Shown here one piece after another: positions 22,201-34,400 of a stretch of 64,000 nt of DNA; the stretch's first letter is position 1, and each line of letters begins with the position of its first letter. This DNA comes from Nereocystis luetkeana. Lineage: Eukaryota > Sar > Phaeophyceae > Laminariales > Laminariaceae. The notes beneath the pieces were generated by a model. It had not been told where the DNA came from. It did not search any database and was given only the letters and a program-made list of their open reading frames with translations. Position numbers and translations under genes: made by a program. The stretch is taken from positions 6,608,878 through 6,672,877 of the forward strand of contig JARUPZ010000012.1 of assembly GCA_031213475.1 (NCBI GenBank), written 5' to 3'.

Positions 22201-25200
22201 CCTGAAAGCATGTAGCTCCCTGGTTCCCCAGGTAGGTATTGAAACGAAGCGGGTAGGTCAGCGTACGGCCGTATACGGCACCGACGCCCCAAAATATCCC
22301 GCCGTTCAGAGGGTGGGGAGAGTGTTGCAAGGAATACCCTGGGCTGGGAAATCGATCGATCTTTTACCTTTATAGCTCTGTGGGTAACACCTTCACGTAT
22401 CACATACCCCTCCTGCAACACGCGCCAGGTATGCGGTAAGTCCACAATACAGTTTCTTCTTTCAGAGTGACCAGGAGTGATCCGCTTTGAAGCTCATGCC
22501 ATGTACACATTGTCGCATGGCAAGAACACTAATGATGTAGATGGCCTCCACCAAAAGCCATTGCGGCCGGCAGTGTCTATCGACAGACACGTTCCGCAGG
22601 CTATTGTGGCCGACCACGGGCATCTACATATGTTTCTCTCCTCGTCCATTTGTCGAAGCAGTAGACAATTTTTGAGTCCAGTGTCCATACAGGGTGTCGT
22701 TTTGCCTTACGTGTTATTTCGGTAGTGCAGGTATCGGCAATATTCTCAATGGCGCCGGCGTCCCGCACAGTGCCGGTATATTGGGCTGGCACTTACCGGC
22801 ACCTCTGACAGTCCTCGCCACATGTACTACTGTACCACACTAGTTTGTAGTTTATCCTTGGCCGTGCCCGTGCCCAAAGACCCACCCTGAGGCGTCATCC
22901 TGTCGCATTCGCATTCGCCTTCGCTCCCAACATGGTTGATCGTTCTCCAACCAGGTACATGGGGTTCACCGGGATAGTCGGGCACGAGTTTGTGGGAATC
23001 GTGGAGAAGATTGCCGGTTCCCCCGCCGGTTCCGAGGGAGGCGAGAGTGGGCAGCACTCCCACCTCGTGGGAAAGCGTGTGGTCGGAGAGATAAACCTAG
23101 GTGGGGCGATCTGAGACGACTACGTATAGTTACGAAAATAGATGGTTGGCTTCACGACGCCACTTTTTACTCCAGTGCACACGGTTCACGGTTCGTTGGT
23201 GGCTATTGGGCTATGACAGCCCTACAGCAGCCCATGTAGGTTGGTTGGTGATAGCCTTGTTACGGTACCTGTAGTTTTCGGAGGGGGGGTTGGTATATAT
23301 GATGCCCTGTTAGGGTGTCGACGAGTAGAAAGAGCGGTTTTACGAGAATAACACACACGCACTACTTTTACATGCGTACCGGTACCAGATGACTGCATCG
23401 TGGAGAGGAGGAGCGGTGCAGCCCGTACTTGAGGCGTACATCGCTGTAAATTATCTACCTTGCACAGCACAGTAGTCGCTGAGGCTATTGCTGGTATAGT
23501 CCGACATTGTATCACCAGGCACGCATAAATACGTTTGCCGCTGGTGGTTCATGTAGTCTATTGGAGACTTTCGAAAAAGAGACTATCCGCTGGTCATCGC
23601 GATCCTGTACGACACACCTTGCCTGATGGTGTAAGTTGAACAAGGCTCTCTCGTCGTAGCGAGAGCCGCGCTATTTTTGTACCCGGTACTCCGGTAGGTA
23701 CCAGGTGAGGGAAATGGTCACAAGGGGGGTATACCCCCCGCCATTTTTCAGATGTTCCAACCATGTTACGCCGTTAATCTGCGCAGAGCAGATTCGCGGC
23801 GGAACACCGAAGCTATCCATAGCGGTCAAAAGGGGCATCTTTTCTGTCAAAGGGGGGGAATTATAGTGAAAAAAGGGTCAATGGGGGTGAATTATATTAT
23901 TCAAAGGGTGTTACATACCAGGTATGATAAATACAGACACTAATAATAGCAGAATTAATTGCGGAGGCATAACCCCCCCTCAAAGTGGAGGGCAAAAGTG
24001 GGGTTCCTCGAACACCTTCCTGCGTCACGGTGCCGTCGGCACCGAACACGAAAGATTATTTTCAAAAGAAAGAGGTGTGCATGCTCTACATGGGCTGTGG
24101 GCGTCCTGCCCGCGCCTCAGAATTGAATATTAGGCAGGTTGTGGGGTACTCCCTGTCGCCTCTCGGGCACGTGTTTTTCCTACTGTACCCCCCCCCCGCG
24201 TTCAGCTGAAAAGGGCGGGGGTATACCCTATTTTTTCGGGGCTATCTCCTTTCTTCGGGGGTATACCCCCGTTTGGCTATCTATGCGTATATCGTATATC
24301 GGTACCTATTTTTGGCGGGGGTATACCCCAGTTTGGCGAGATGTATACCGGCACCCCCCTTGTGGGCAGGGGTGTACCCTCTCTTGGTGGGAGTATACCC
24401 CATTTCGGGGATGTACCCCCCTATAGGCGGGGGTAGATCCCATTTCGACAATTTGCCGTATTGCAACATCGTATCGACATAAAAAAATATGGGGTAGTTT
24501 GAGAGTTGACGAGCTCCGTCAGCGAGACAAAATTGGGCCATGCCATAATCGAACCCAACCCAAATAGCTGCCGTAGGGCGGCTCATCGATATAAACAACT
24601 GTTACGTGGGGGAATGGAGCATCAGAACCAAATATGGTGTGTATAACGTATAAATTTACGGGAATATATTTGTCTCTGGGCCCATCGTGGGTTCTGATTA
24701 CTACTGCATTATTATTATTTCTCTTGCCATCCGACAATGTGCAGCATGATCTTCAACATGGATCACTCATAACTTTCCCGAAAGAAGAAAACCTCGGAAA
24801 CAAAAGGAAACCCATGCACCAAGTCTACTGCATACTTCGTATATATATACATACCAGGTACCTGGTACCAGGTATATTATATGGCCCCTCCTGTGGGTTC
24901 TGAATACTACATGGTGTGGCCTCTCATAATCGTAAACAGTCCGTTTCGCTTGAGTCAAGTCTGCCCCGCCCGCGTTCGTCGCCGCCCACGATAGTGATAG
25001 ATGTGGTACGTAACTGTCGGATATTTCTTGTCGAACGTTCGATGAATGGCGCATGGGTTTCCTTCTGTTTCCGAGGTTTTCTTCTTTCGGGAAAGTTATG
25101 AGTGATCCATGTTGAAAATCATGCTGCACATTGTCGGATGGCAAAAGAAATAATAATGGTATCGTATCGAACGTGTTTCGCCCTCCGTCCCCTTGGCATC

Positions 25201-28200
25201 CCCGTAGTTTTCGTTCTGACCGGCGGATTGGTAAAAATAAAGCTCGAGCTCATCAATTACCGAAATCGTACAGGTCGGTATTTTTTTGTTGTTGTACCTA
25301 TAATGTATCGTACGTATCAAAGTAAATCGATTGTCGTCAATATCCAACAATAGTAGTATCCAACACTAATTGATGGTGTGTGCGTTTTCATGTGTTTTTT
25401 TTTATTGTTGGCAGCCTGCACGCGGTGTCACGTGTGCGAAGCTGGCGGGGATCGCGCCAGGAACCACTGTCCGGAGCGGACGGTCCTTGGCATTCTCGGC
25501 AAGCACGGAACGTACGCCGAGTTTCTCACGCTGCCCTGCAGGAACCTCTACGTGGTGAGCGGGCTCGCAGAAGAAACGGAGAGCAGATACGTAGCGTATG
25601 ATATGATACGTACCTGGTATGATATATAACAGGTAGTTATCAATATTAAAAATCCCTTCTAAATATACTGGATACAGTATGGGCCCGCCAATAAAAGCAC
25701 AATGATCTGAGCATATATACTGCTGCGACTCCATCCTTGACCAATCTTGAGCATAGTCTTACTATCTCGGTAAATGGTGGGGGTGCATATTCAAGTGAGT
25801 GCACGCAGGGAAGGAGAATTGGTTCGATGAAGTTAGTGGCATTCGATGAATAATGTCAGCTTCTTCAATTTGATTGAATAACGCCCTGCACATTGTCAGA
25901 AGGCAAATAAAAAAAAAAATAAAAAAAAAATAGAGGGTTGAGTGTAACGATCGCCGCTGAGCACGATTTTATTCATCCAATTTTCCTTGCGCCCCCGATA
26001 AAGTGAGCCTTGTGCAATGATTTTTTTGTTTTGTTCCAAACGTTTCCAATTTTTCTAAGTTCCCAAATTTCTGAATTTTGCTCTTGACCTTTTTTTTTCT
26101 TCTTCTTTGTTGTCAGCGGGCGGTAAGATTGGTAATTTGGAATTTTGGGGAAAACGAATAACAGCAGCGATCAGGGCTTGAAAATAATCGTAGGTTAGTT
26201 CCTGTTCGTGGGTCTACACTACAGAGTGCCTACACTACAGTTGCATACCAGGCACCAATCTCACAGCAAGCCTCAGGGCGGATCTCCTTTCCAGGCGTTA
26301 CTTATCAAGCTATACGTAGCCCGCAAGGTAATTCTTGAACCGAGTAGTTTGCGATAGCTCAAGATCCTCGCAAGATTTGTCGATATACCATTGGTCGATA
26401 GGAAGGGAATACCAAGTTTGTGCCGTACTTTCGACGTTTATTTCACGGCGCATCACTGGTTGACTGTGCCGAGTGCAGCTGCACGCATGCTGCCCTTTTT
26501 TCCCGTCCCGGCGTGTCGACTGCTACTATAGACGGTGCCGCTAGTCTTAAAACAATTTGGAAGGCCTGGCCGCCTCTCAGTCGGACTATACTTGAACATA
26601 TTTAATAACATCAGCTGTGAGACCGAAAAAATCCCAGAAACTCATACAAGGCACCAAATATTTGCAGGCGGATTATACATGGTTGTACTATTAATAGAAG
26701 AGGACAGAACACCTGGGAGAGTAGAGTAGAGAAAAGAAGGAGCTCAAACCCTACAATACTAGCAATCCTTCGTAATGACGCCTGCCAAGGTGTACCAGGC
26801 GAAGCAATCCTCTGCAATGTGTTAGCCGCCCTTTTTTTTTACGACGCATACTGATACAGATGCAAACGAATAACCGGTGGCATATAAATACGTGCAAAAC
26901 GCCCCCCAAAACATCGCGTGTGCGAGCTTTTCCCTGACAACCAGCAACAAAACTCTGGGCTGGCATACACGTACGTACTGCCGTCCTTTCCTGTGTTCTG
27001 TGTTGTTCGTGTTTGCGCTCGTGTCGGACGGCGGTGCAAACGGCTCCGCAGGTTCCTGACAGCGTCAGCGACGCGGCAGCGGTGTTTGCAGAGCCTCTCG
27101 CCGCCGCCTGCCGAATAGTAGAGCAGGGGCTCGCACCCACGGATGCCAAGGCGGCGGTCCTGGGCGACGGAAAGCTCGGCCTCCTCATTGCCGAGGTCCT
27201 GGCGCGGAGGGGAGCTCCCTCGGCGGCCGCGATTTCCGCGTCAACGATTTGCGGTGGCGGCGGAGGAGTGGGCGAAACGGAAAGCGTGACTCGTGGTGCG
27301 TCGGTCGGGGGGACGGGGACCACGACGCTGATCGGGCGGCACAGGGAGAAAATGGAGATGTGCTGCGCCGGAGTCATCGACGCGGGGGTGAACGTGGGGG
27401 GGGAGTGCAAGGTATGACGGGAGATTATCATTTCTGGAAAGATTGCCACGGCACACAAGGGGTGGTGGCTTATTTTCTGAGTTTTGTTTTCCCACAAGAG
27501 GGGCTCAATATATCACCCGAAGCGTGAAAGAGATCGAACACGTTCGCTCGCCCAACCTGACCAACGTTTCTGCGCGCACCTCGTGAATCGGCCAAACCTG
27601 GCAGGAGCACTTTCCCGCACCGGCTCTGATTCGCGTGGACGCCTGTGATCAGCCTGCGATTACTTCGTTGACCGGAGCATTCGACGTGGTTGTTGACGCT
27701 ACTGGTAGCCCCCAGGGTTTGGCTTCCGCGTCGGAGCTCTGCCGGCCACTGGGGTAAGAGGGTGGCGGTAGAGCAGGCTGTGTCGGGGGAGGGGAGGGGG
27801 CTGCGGGGGGAGTCGCAGTTGGATTTGTCCAGGCGTTTTATGTTGTTGACGGCGTCTGGGTCACTTTAGAACTTTGTATTGGGTTCTCGGGCGTTGAGAT
27901 CGAACGCAAGAACGTTTCGCCACCGGTATCTCACTATTTAATTGAGTTCTCGTCGATCTGTGTCGTGAAGTGTCGTGCAAGTGCCACGCCAAAACAATGC
28001 GCAGTAGTAGCCGGAAGTGGCGCTACACAAGTGAATATTACTGGAGAGTCCACCTCGGCGTTGGTCGTTTTAGTATCACTGACACTTCCCTCCCTCTCCC
28101 GCGCGCGCGAGAGAGAGATATTTTTTTCTGCTCCAACACCATCGCTGTCCCTCTAGCGGTCGATAGTGAGCTGACTATCGAACTGCTCCGCACAGCATGA

Positions 28201-31200
28201 GTCATTCTGGCTCTCGACAGAACCGCTGCGCCCCCCAATAAAAACATCTACTCGCAGCAGCGGAATGCTTTACCCGAATTATATGCGTGTGCACACGGAC
28301 GGTCTTCACGCGCCTTAACGTTCGAACAGGACGGTGGTACTCAAGTCCACCTGCGCCGCCGGCGCGGGCTTCAACGCCGCCCCCGTTGTGATCAACGAGC
28401 AGAGAGTGATCGGGTCTAGATGCGGCCCTTTCGACGCCGCGCTGCGGCTGCTGGCAAGCCCGGGAGGCATCGACGTCGAGCGCTACATTTCAGGTGACAC
28501 AAAATCACATCACCGGGGTAACGGCGGAGTTTTTTTGGTCCCTCTCTAATTCAGGTTCGTTTCGTTTTTTGTTTTTTGTTTTTTTCCTTCCGGCAGACGG
28601 TTAAGCATGTAGCTTATCCCCTTCGGGAGCACAGAGGGACAAATTGACGAAAAAGCGTGACGTTTACAGAAACAGGCCACGGCGTGTGATTAGGGGATGG
28701 CGCAAGTTGGTACCCGAGCTACAACGCAAGGAGTCGTACGGCACGTACGCGACATGATCCCTGCCCATACAGCTGGGCGCCCGCGCTGCTCCTAGATGGT
28801 TGACAACCTCGAAGGTGCCGACCATCGCTGTCGGTCGCTATCAAGGGGCGCTAAAAGAGGTTAAAGTCACGACACTCCTTAAGCTTTCTCTCACCCCTTT
28901 TTTTTGTGCTGGCTGCATCGAAAGTCACAGACAACGCCGCTCTTGATGTGTAGATTAGGAGAAGTTGGTGTGGGTGCACACAGCTGCATCTTTCGAGCAA
29001 AAACCTTACTCGAGGATCATATTTTACACTTCCACAAACGTAGACGAGTGCTTGTTATGTGCTCTTCTGTGGAGGAGCGATTGTGCGCCCCCGAATCACG
29101 TGGCACTACTGCTGTGTCGCGCCATGAGCGGTCCCCAACAAAGCGTGCCGTTGAGTCCAGTAAAGCTGTGCGCAAGCAAGCATTCGCGGTATTTAGCGTT
29201 GCCAAACCTTGCTGTTTGCGCATCAAGCACAGGCGTTTGCCTCAGCCACGGCGGCAGCAAGTGGGAGTAATATACGCAGGTGAGACGCGCTCAAAACGTG
29301 TTCACACGGCTTTGCGATTAAATACGTACCGTCGTGTCCTTTCTTTGTCGCGTTTGGTACTTCCTAGGGGAAAGAGTATCGACGAAAAGTGACGGTTACA
29401 GCGTGGGCCACACGAAGCGACACAGAGTGACGGTTTCAGCATGGGCCACACGAAGCGACACAGAGTGACGGTTTCAGCATGGGCCACACGAAGCGACACA
29501 AAGCGACGGTTACAGCATGGGCTACACGAAGCGACACAAAGTGGCGGTTACGGCATGGGCCACTCGAAGCGACACAAAGCGACGGTTACAGCATGAGCCA
29601 CACGTGATGTGGGGCATGCATCTGATTTACAACGGACTGGTGCTACGGTAGGGGGGGTACAAAGGTCGCCGAGACCTCCCCCCCTCCCCCATGCACACTG
29701 TGGGCGTAAAAAAATTATTGTGGGTACATTGAATAATGTCTTTAGCAAGCCCCACGAGGTGTCGACAACCTCTCAAATCGGTAGGCCTAATGGTGTGCTA
29801 CTGCTGTACGTACCCGGTGAATAGTTCAACGTCTCCACAAGGGTTTGTTTACGCCCCGGGACGGGGGGGATTCCCAGCCACTTGCGTGCCCCAATTTTCA
29901 CTACCGCATTTAGGTCGCTCGGGCGAGTGGCTCTGTACTTCAAGCCAAGCTTGGGACTTGAAAATAATTCATGGGCGAAGCGTAGCAAAAGATCCCATGG
30001 CAGTATGATCGCGAAACCGAAAAACAAGTAGTTACCAGCGCGAAGCGAAAAACCTACAGTACGGACGGCTGAAAGTAAACAGGGCGGTCACCCAGACAAG
30101 TGGGTCAGAGTGCCTCGAAACAATAATACCTGTCGTCAAGTATTCGGGTCATTGGGTAACGTCTTTTCATTCTGTCTTGAGATCATTGGGTTCGGAATTC
30201 TCTTTCGTTTGTGGATGGTGTGCGATTGAAACAAGCACTAAGCATTGTCACGTGGCAAGTAAAATAATACTATCACGGGGGACCAGAGTAAATAGGACCA
30301 AATCTTGTCGGTAAAAATAGGTAAATATCTAGGTTTTTGTGTGTACCGTAGGCCCTATTTAATATGGCCCCCCGTAATACCCCAAAGACGCCGCCCTACT
30401 GTAGCTTTGCTGTCTCTGGCTGTGGCCACGCCAGAAAAAAATCGGAAGTCATGGGAAGCGGTCACCCATTGCAACTCCGCCTTTACACAAGTGGTTTTTT
30501 GTAGGCTGCAGCTCATCCCTCGTGCGACTTGCCAAACAGCTCACGGCGCCTCGCGCTTTGGCGCAAGCAATGTCTGCCTGGTCGGTGAAAGCCCGACGTG
30601 CTCCGTCCCGAGCTTTATGGGATGCGACGGTCTATGGTCGTACGACTACGATCCATTCATGTCATGAGTCCATGAGTACACCCCCCCCCGCCCCCCACTG
30701 TACCCTTGGTCAACGCACGGAGACCTGCGACACGTGCGCGAGCAGCACGATACTGCCGCAGGCGTACCGTTGCGCGCTCCCACTATTAATAGACAGTTGA
30801 TACTGATACCGAAGTAAGTGAGTATCCTTGGAATGTGGCAGGGGCCTTGGAATGTGGCAGGGGCAAGCAATCAATCGATGTTGATCGACTGGAACAGCGT
30901 GACCAACAGATGTAACGGCAGGCACTTGGAATCGATTCGATTTTTATACCACTCTGGACGGGAATGTAAGGAGTGTTTGGTACTCGTATTCATGTCCAAA
31001 CCCCTTCTTACATCTACATCCAGGAGTGGTTCGTACGTACCAGCTGGGCAGGGCGAACGATCTAAATACAAAAAGACGCCAAATTATCAGAAAAAAACAA
31101 AATGAAAAAATAAAACAGTGGGGGGGGAGGGTGTTTTCTGGACGAATCTACGAAGCGTTTCTTTCTATTAAAATTGTTTTTACTTTTGCTTTTTGTGTAC

Positions 31201-31486
31201 CCCCCCTGTCCGGGGTTCGAAAATGGATAGTGGGGAGAGTGAGGTTTCGGATTGTTTTACGTGCACTCGTCACCTGAATCCCCCAAAACGGTTGAAGATA
31301 CCACCTTGACGCCTTAACATGCGGACTATTTTTCAATGTTGGTGTTTTTCGCTACTACTGCTGTGTTTTCGTTGTTAACGGGCAGGTGTCTTTCCTCTGG
31401 AAGAAGCCGGCGCCGCTTTGGACGCTGCGAGGAAAAAGGGCGCCCTGAAGGTGCAGATCATCTGCTCCCCGGCCGCTAGGTACTGA
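19247..31486 (+). CDS. Zinc-dependent medium-chain alcohol dehydrogenase, seven exons, complete
   Basis: An NAD(P)-dependent oxidoreductase of the MDR superfamily; the substrate is unknown. Exons: 19247-19410, 22955-23100, 25415-25554, 27052-27411, 27605-27753, 28330-28493, 31386-31486. All phases match and give 407 residues. Visible motifs: start MRAFVIENG; GVCNTDLELLEGY with the catalytic-zinc cysteine; GHEFVGIVE with the zinc histidine and glutamate; a structural-zinc cluster CTRCHVC...HC followed by PERTVLGILGKHGTYAEF; FAEPLAAA; the nucleotide-binding loop VLGDGKLGLL; FDVVVDATGSPQGLASA; TVVLKST; GSRCGPFDAALRLLA; and ending ALKVQIICSPAARY. The segment after C-H-V-C is three residues longer than the usual spacing. 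Exon 4 has a Gly/Thr-rich insertion after ISASTI. The product has no obvious plastid presequence, so cytosolic location is likely. Introns hold family E repeats, tRNA-like repeats, B7 and MITE A10. Confidence 0.93.
20813..20942 (+). repeat. Family E repeat, copy E1
   Basis: Contains GCATGGGTTTCCTTTTGTTT, AAAGTTATGAGTGATC and GCACATTGTCGGATGGCAAG followed by a TAA-type tail. The tail suggests the 3' end of a SINE or LINE. Diverged ends occur near 22465-22525, 25855-25925 and 30210-30270. Confidence 0.6.
22068..22170 (+). repeat. tRNA-like sequence (possible tRNA-derived SINE head) T1
   Basis: TTTTAGCTCAGTAAGTAAC resembles a tRNA D arm (A box), and GGGTTCGAATCTCAC at 22147-22161 resembles a T arm (B box), at roughly tRNA spacing. 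The D stem does not close properly, so this is probably not a working tRNA. A related segment starts 265 bp downstream. Confidence 0.45.
22335..22400 (+). repeat. Related partial tRNA-like repeat T2
   Basis: Shares GGG then AATCGATCGATCTTTT and TAGCTCTGTGGGTAACACC with T1. The T-arm half is lost. Confidence 0.4.
23725..24450. repeat. Cluster of GGGGTATACCCC palindromes in ADH intron 2
   Basis: The palindrome GGGGTATACCCC or one-base variants occur near 23728, 24216, 24258, 24317 and 24385, with half-sites between them. Several sit in a degenerate ~20-60 bp repeat containing TATACCCC-TTTCGG. Confidence 0.6.
24718..24832 (-). repeat. Family E repeat, copy E2
   Basis: Reverse complement of E1/E3, including CTTGCCATCCGACAATGTGC and GGAAACCCATGCACC. 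Faces E3 as an inverted pair about 210 bp apart. Confidence 0.7.
24852..24874. repeat. Three nested TACCWGGTA scars
   Basis: TACCAGGTA, TACCTGGTA and TACCAGGTA overlap by TA (starting at 24852, 24859 and 24866). This is the longest nested run in the window. Confidence 0.7.
25043..25156 (+). repeat. Family E repeat, copy E3
   Basis: Closely similar to E1: GCATGGGTTTCCTTCTGTTT, GAAAGTTATGAGTGATCC and CACATTGTCGGATGGCAA. Confidence 0.7.
29392..29612. repeat. 38-bp tandem repeat, about 5.7 copies
   Basis: The unit contains ACGGTTACAGCATGGGCC and ACACGAAGCGACACA. Copies differ at a few positions. It is in ADH intron 6. Confidence 0.9.
30273..30377 (+). mobile_element. MITE family A, copy A10
   Basis: Left end TCACGGGGGACC, right end GGCCCCCCGTAA. 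Core GGACCAAATCTTGTCGG. In ADH intron 6. Confidence 0.85.
30390..30690 (+). mobile_element. Family B retroposon, copy B7
   Basis: Sense copy: GTCTCTGGCTGTGGCCAC, then CAAGCAATGTCTGCCTGGTC, GACGTGCTCCGTCCC and a tail of C at 30678-30690. About 700 bp upstream of ADH exon 7. Confidence 0.75.
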
Positions 31487-34400
31487 GAGAAAGACAAAAC
31501 GTTGGCAGTGAGACAGCGGGGCAACCTCGCTCCGTATGCCCGAGGAGCCGCTCCCGCATACCAGGTAGCTTTGTTGCTGTGCTGGTGATGCCGAGCCAGG
31601 TGTCGCCAACGCTAAAATATACGCGATCTCGCTCTCCGAGGTTGTGGCCTTGGAGTGATGGTGCAATTTTTTCGTTCTTACGTACAGTATGGCGCGTTAA
31701 TTGTTTATTTAATATGGCGAGTTGTGTGTATGGAGCGACGAGGCGAAGCGCTGCAATTCATTCGGGCATTGTCGTCGCGCATCCCACATATATATGTCAA
31801 GCCGCTAGTAGCTTCGGCGGAAAAATATGCCGCAAGCAGGGGTTCAGGTGCGGAACCCAGCGGCAGCAATTGGTTGAATGTTAGAGGGCACGGCGCGACG
31901 CTTGTCTATTATACAGATTGGGGCTGCGGGCAACGTCGACAAATAGACACCGTCGCCCAAATCGACGCAAGCCGACGAATGTTTGGGGTGCTGGATTCGA
32001 TGTCTTGATAAACAAAAACGCACAGGCTGCAACCGGCCTAGGTCAAAGGGGTGCGATGACACCCCTACCTTGTTTGGTCCCAGGTCAGGAGTGCAGGAAC
32101 GTTGAGCTGTTAATAGTGGTTGACCAAACAAGACGTAAACCTTACGAGGGGGCTGCCAGTCAACTTATGTATTAACACTAAGTACATTCTTGCCCCGCCC
32201 GCCCGATATTTTTCGCGGGAAAATTCACGCACGTAAGAAGAGTGGCCGGGGAGGGTCGTACGTGGACCATTGCCGTAGACGAGGGGGGGGGGGGGGGGGG
32301 GATACTCATGCCATGCATGGCCGTGGCCGTATGGCCTTGGGGGGGGGGTATTGATAGGCATCATTCGATACCTACTCCACGCGACGGTTGTCCGATCTCG
32401 TATCGCGCCGCTTTATTCGATGCCCTGTTTGTTTTGTGTTACCTGGTAGTTCACTGTTGTTATATGTGGGGTAGGCGTGTGCGACGTTTACCTGTCGTTG
32501 TTTGCCTCTCCCTGTTGAACTGAGTGAGCACGTACGGTTTTGCTGTCCCGCCATGTTGCCTCAAGCGGGTACGAAAATGGCGACGTCTTCCGCCTCACGT
32601 CTCGTAGATTGTGGAGTAATTTGGTTCGGTGCTGTGTGGCGTGCTATAAGGGCGACTACAGTAGTGCAGTATATATATATATATATACGTTGTCACAGAA
32701 ATATCGCATGTTGGGTCTTTTGCTTTCTTTAGGTGCAGTCTATGGCAACATCCGTTTTGGTTGGCGTCCCGTAAGGACTGGGGTAATGTCGGGGACGCGG
32801 GGTATCGGCGCCGCGTGTCCCCCGTGTGTCCCCCATGACTGGCCCCTGACACCTCTTACAGACCCCGTGGCAACAGCAGGAGAAAAATACAAAAAGAGAT
32901 AGACAACTACCGACATGCCGTCTGAAAGAAGAGCACAGCGAGTGGGCATGCTTGCATCCGAAGGAATGCCCTCTTGATGTTTGGTGTCAGCGGCAGGAGC
33001 GCGACTTCGAACCTGCCCAAATATACACTCAACCATTTGCTTACTTTGTACTGCAACCAACCAACAAATAAACGGGTTCTATGCAAATATGTACATACAG
33101 TAGCTGCTGACTCCTACAGTACGTATAACAACGGGGTTTCTGTTTGTATGTATCATACCTGGTATATTGTAGATGGTGAGCCTACAATGAGGTCTAGGTT
33201 CAGGATGAGAAAATGCGACACAGGCATGAATCTATTCGTGATGTACCCGAACGACCACCCTTTAGTCTACAACGGATAGAACAAGATTACGTACAACACA
33301 CCTACGATATACTAATAATCGAGAACAACAAGACCATCTTCAAGTCTGGCCACGATCCGACCGAGTCGAGACGTGCGCTCGCACGTGTCCCAGAGAGGTA
33401 GAACATGCTTCTGACGCTAGGTATATGTGTGTTGATGGTGGGTATCTTGGGGTTTCATGTGGGCGAGAGGTTGTGAGGATCCGTGGGAGGAAGGACGGCT
33501 CCGCAGTGTGGCGCGCGGTATCAATCCCCCTTTGGAGCAATGCTCATTGTGTGTAATGTAACTTAGTAGGTCAGTGGACTATGCGATAGAACCTACACTA
33601 AGGATGTGCAGTGTTTGATTAACACCTTGCTTCCTATTTGTTATTAGAGTGCACGCTGGAGACATTATGAATGGGTATGATAGTATGCTCCTGGATACTA
33701 CTGCTGTTGTAGTACGTGGCGGGGGGAGAGCCCCGGGGATCGGTGAGATTCATCGAACCCGAAAACATATATTTTGTTGGTTGTTTTATACCAGGTATAG
33801 CATAGTCCATTGGCCCACTTACAGTCACGCGACTAAGTAGGCCCGTGGACGATGCTGTATAACCAGCAGATGCCGTTCGGCGGGCATCAGTCAGCGGAAG
33901 CGAGTGTCCCGCTGTGTAAAGGATTCAATATATGCGGCGGGCGTTGCGTCCTCAAAACACAGCTGTACATTCTGTAGCACCTGGTGTATGTGCTCTCATA
34001 AGGGCAAGCATAGCAGGAGCTGCACAGACACAGCAACAAGCTGCAGAGATATTTTCTTGCTATTCGTCTACATAGATGCATCTGTAGGCGCGCTTGGATA
34101 CCCAATATATCACCCTCCGGTGGAAACCAGGGCTGCTTGGAGCAAGCGGGACAAAATATATTTGAGTTTTGGCGTTCTTCGATTTCAGGTCGTCTGGTAA
34201 TCGAGTGCTTGAGTTGCTGACAACGAGCACCAGTCTAAGCGTTGGTTCCTGGAGATGTGGGGTCACTGGCAAATCCAGCAGCCACCACAGGGGTGGCTTG
34301 TAACAGGTACGGGGAGGGTCTTCTGACGCAGCCCGGTGCTTCCCCCAATGCAGTGCGCTAACGCGTGGACGAGGCTCATAACCTCTTAGATTTCAGGTCG

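Larger units (their letters stand above)
19411..22954. other. ADH intron 1 contents
   Basis: Holds TACAGTA and TACTGCTGTA near 19673-19687, a CAG/AGC-rich stretch at 19870-19945, family E copy E1, a TACCAGGTA scar (21772-21780) and two tRNA-like repeats (22.07-22.40 kb). No other gene is recognised. Confidence 0.5.

Noticed and set aside
29392..29612. CRISPR-like array
   Set aside because: Contiguous 38-bp tandem units without spacers in a eukaryotic intron.
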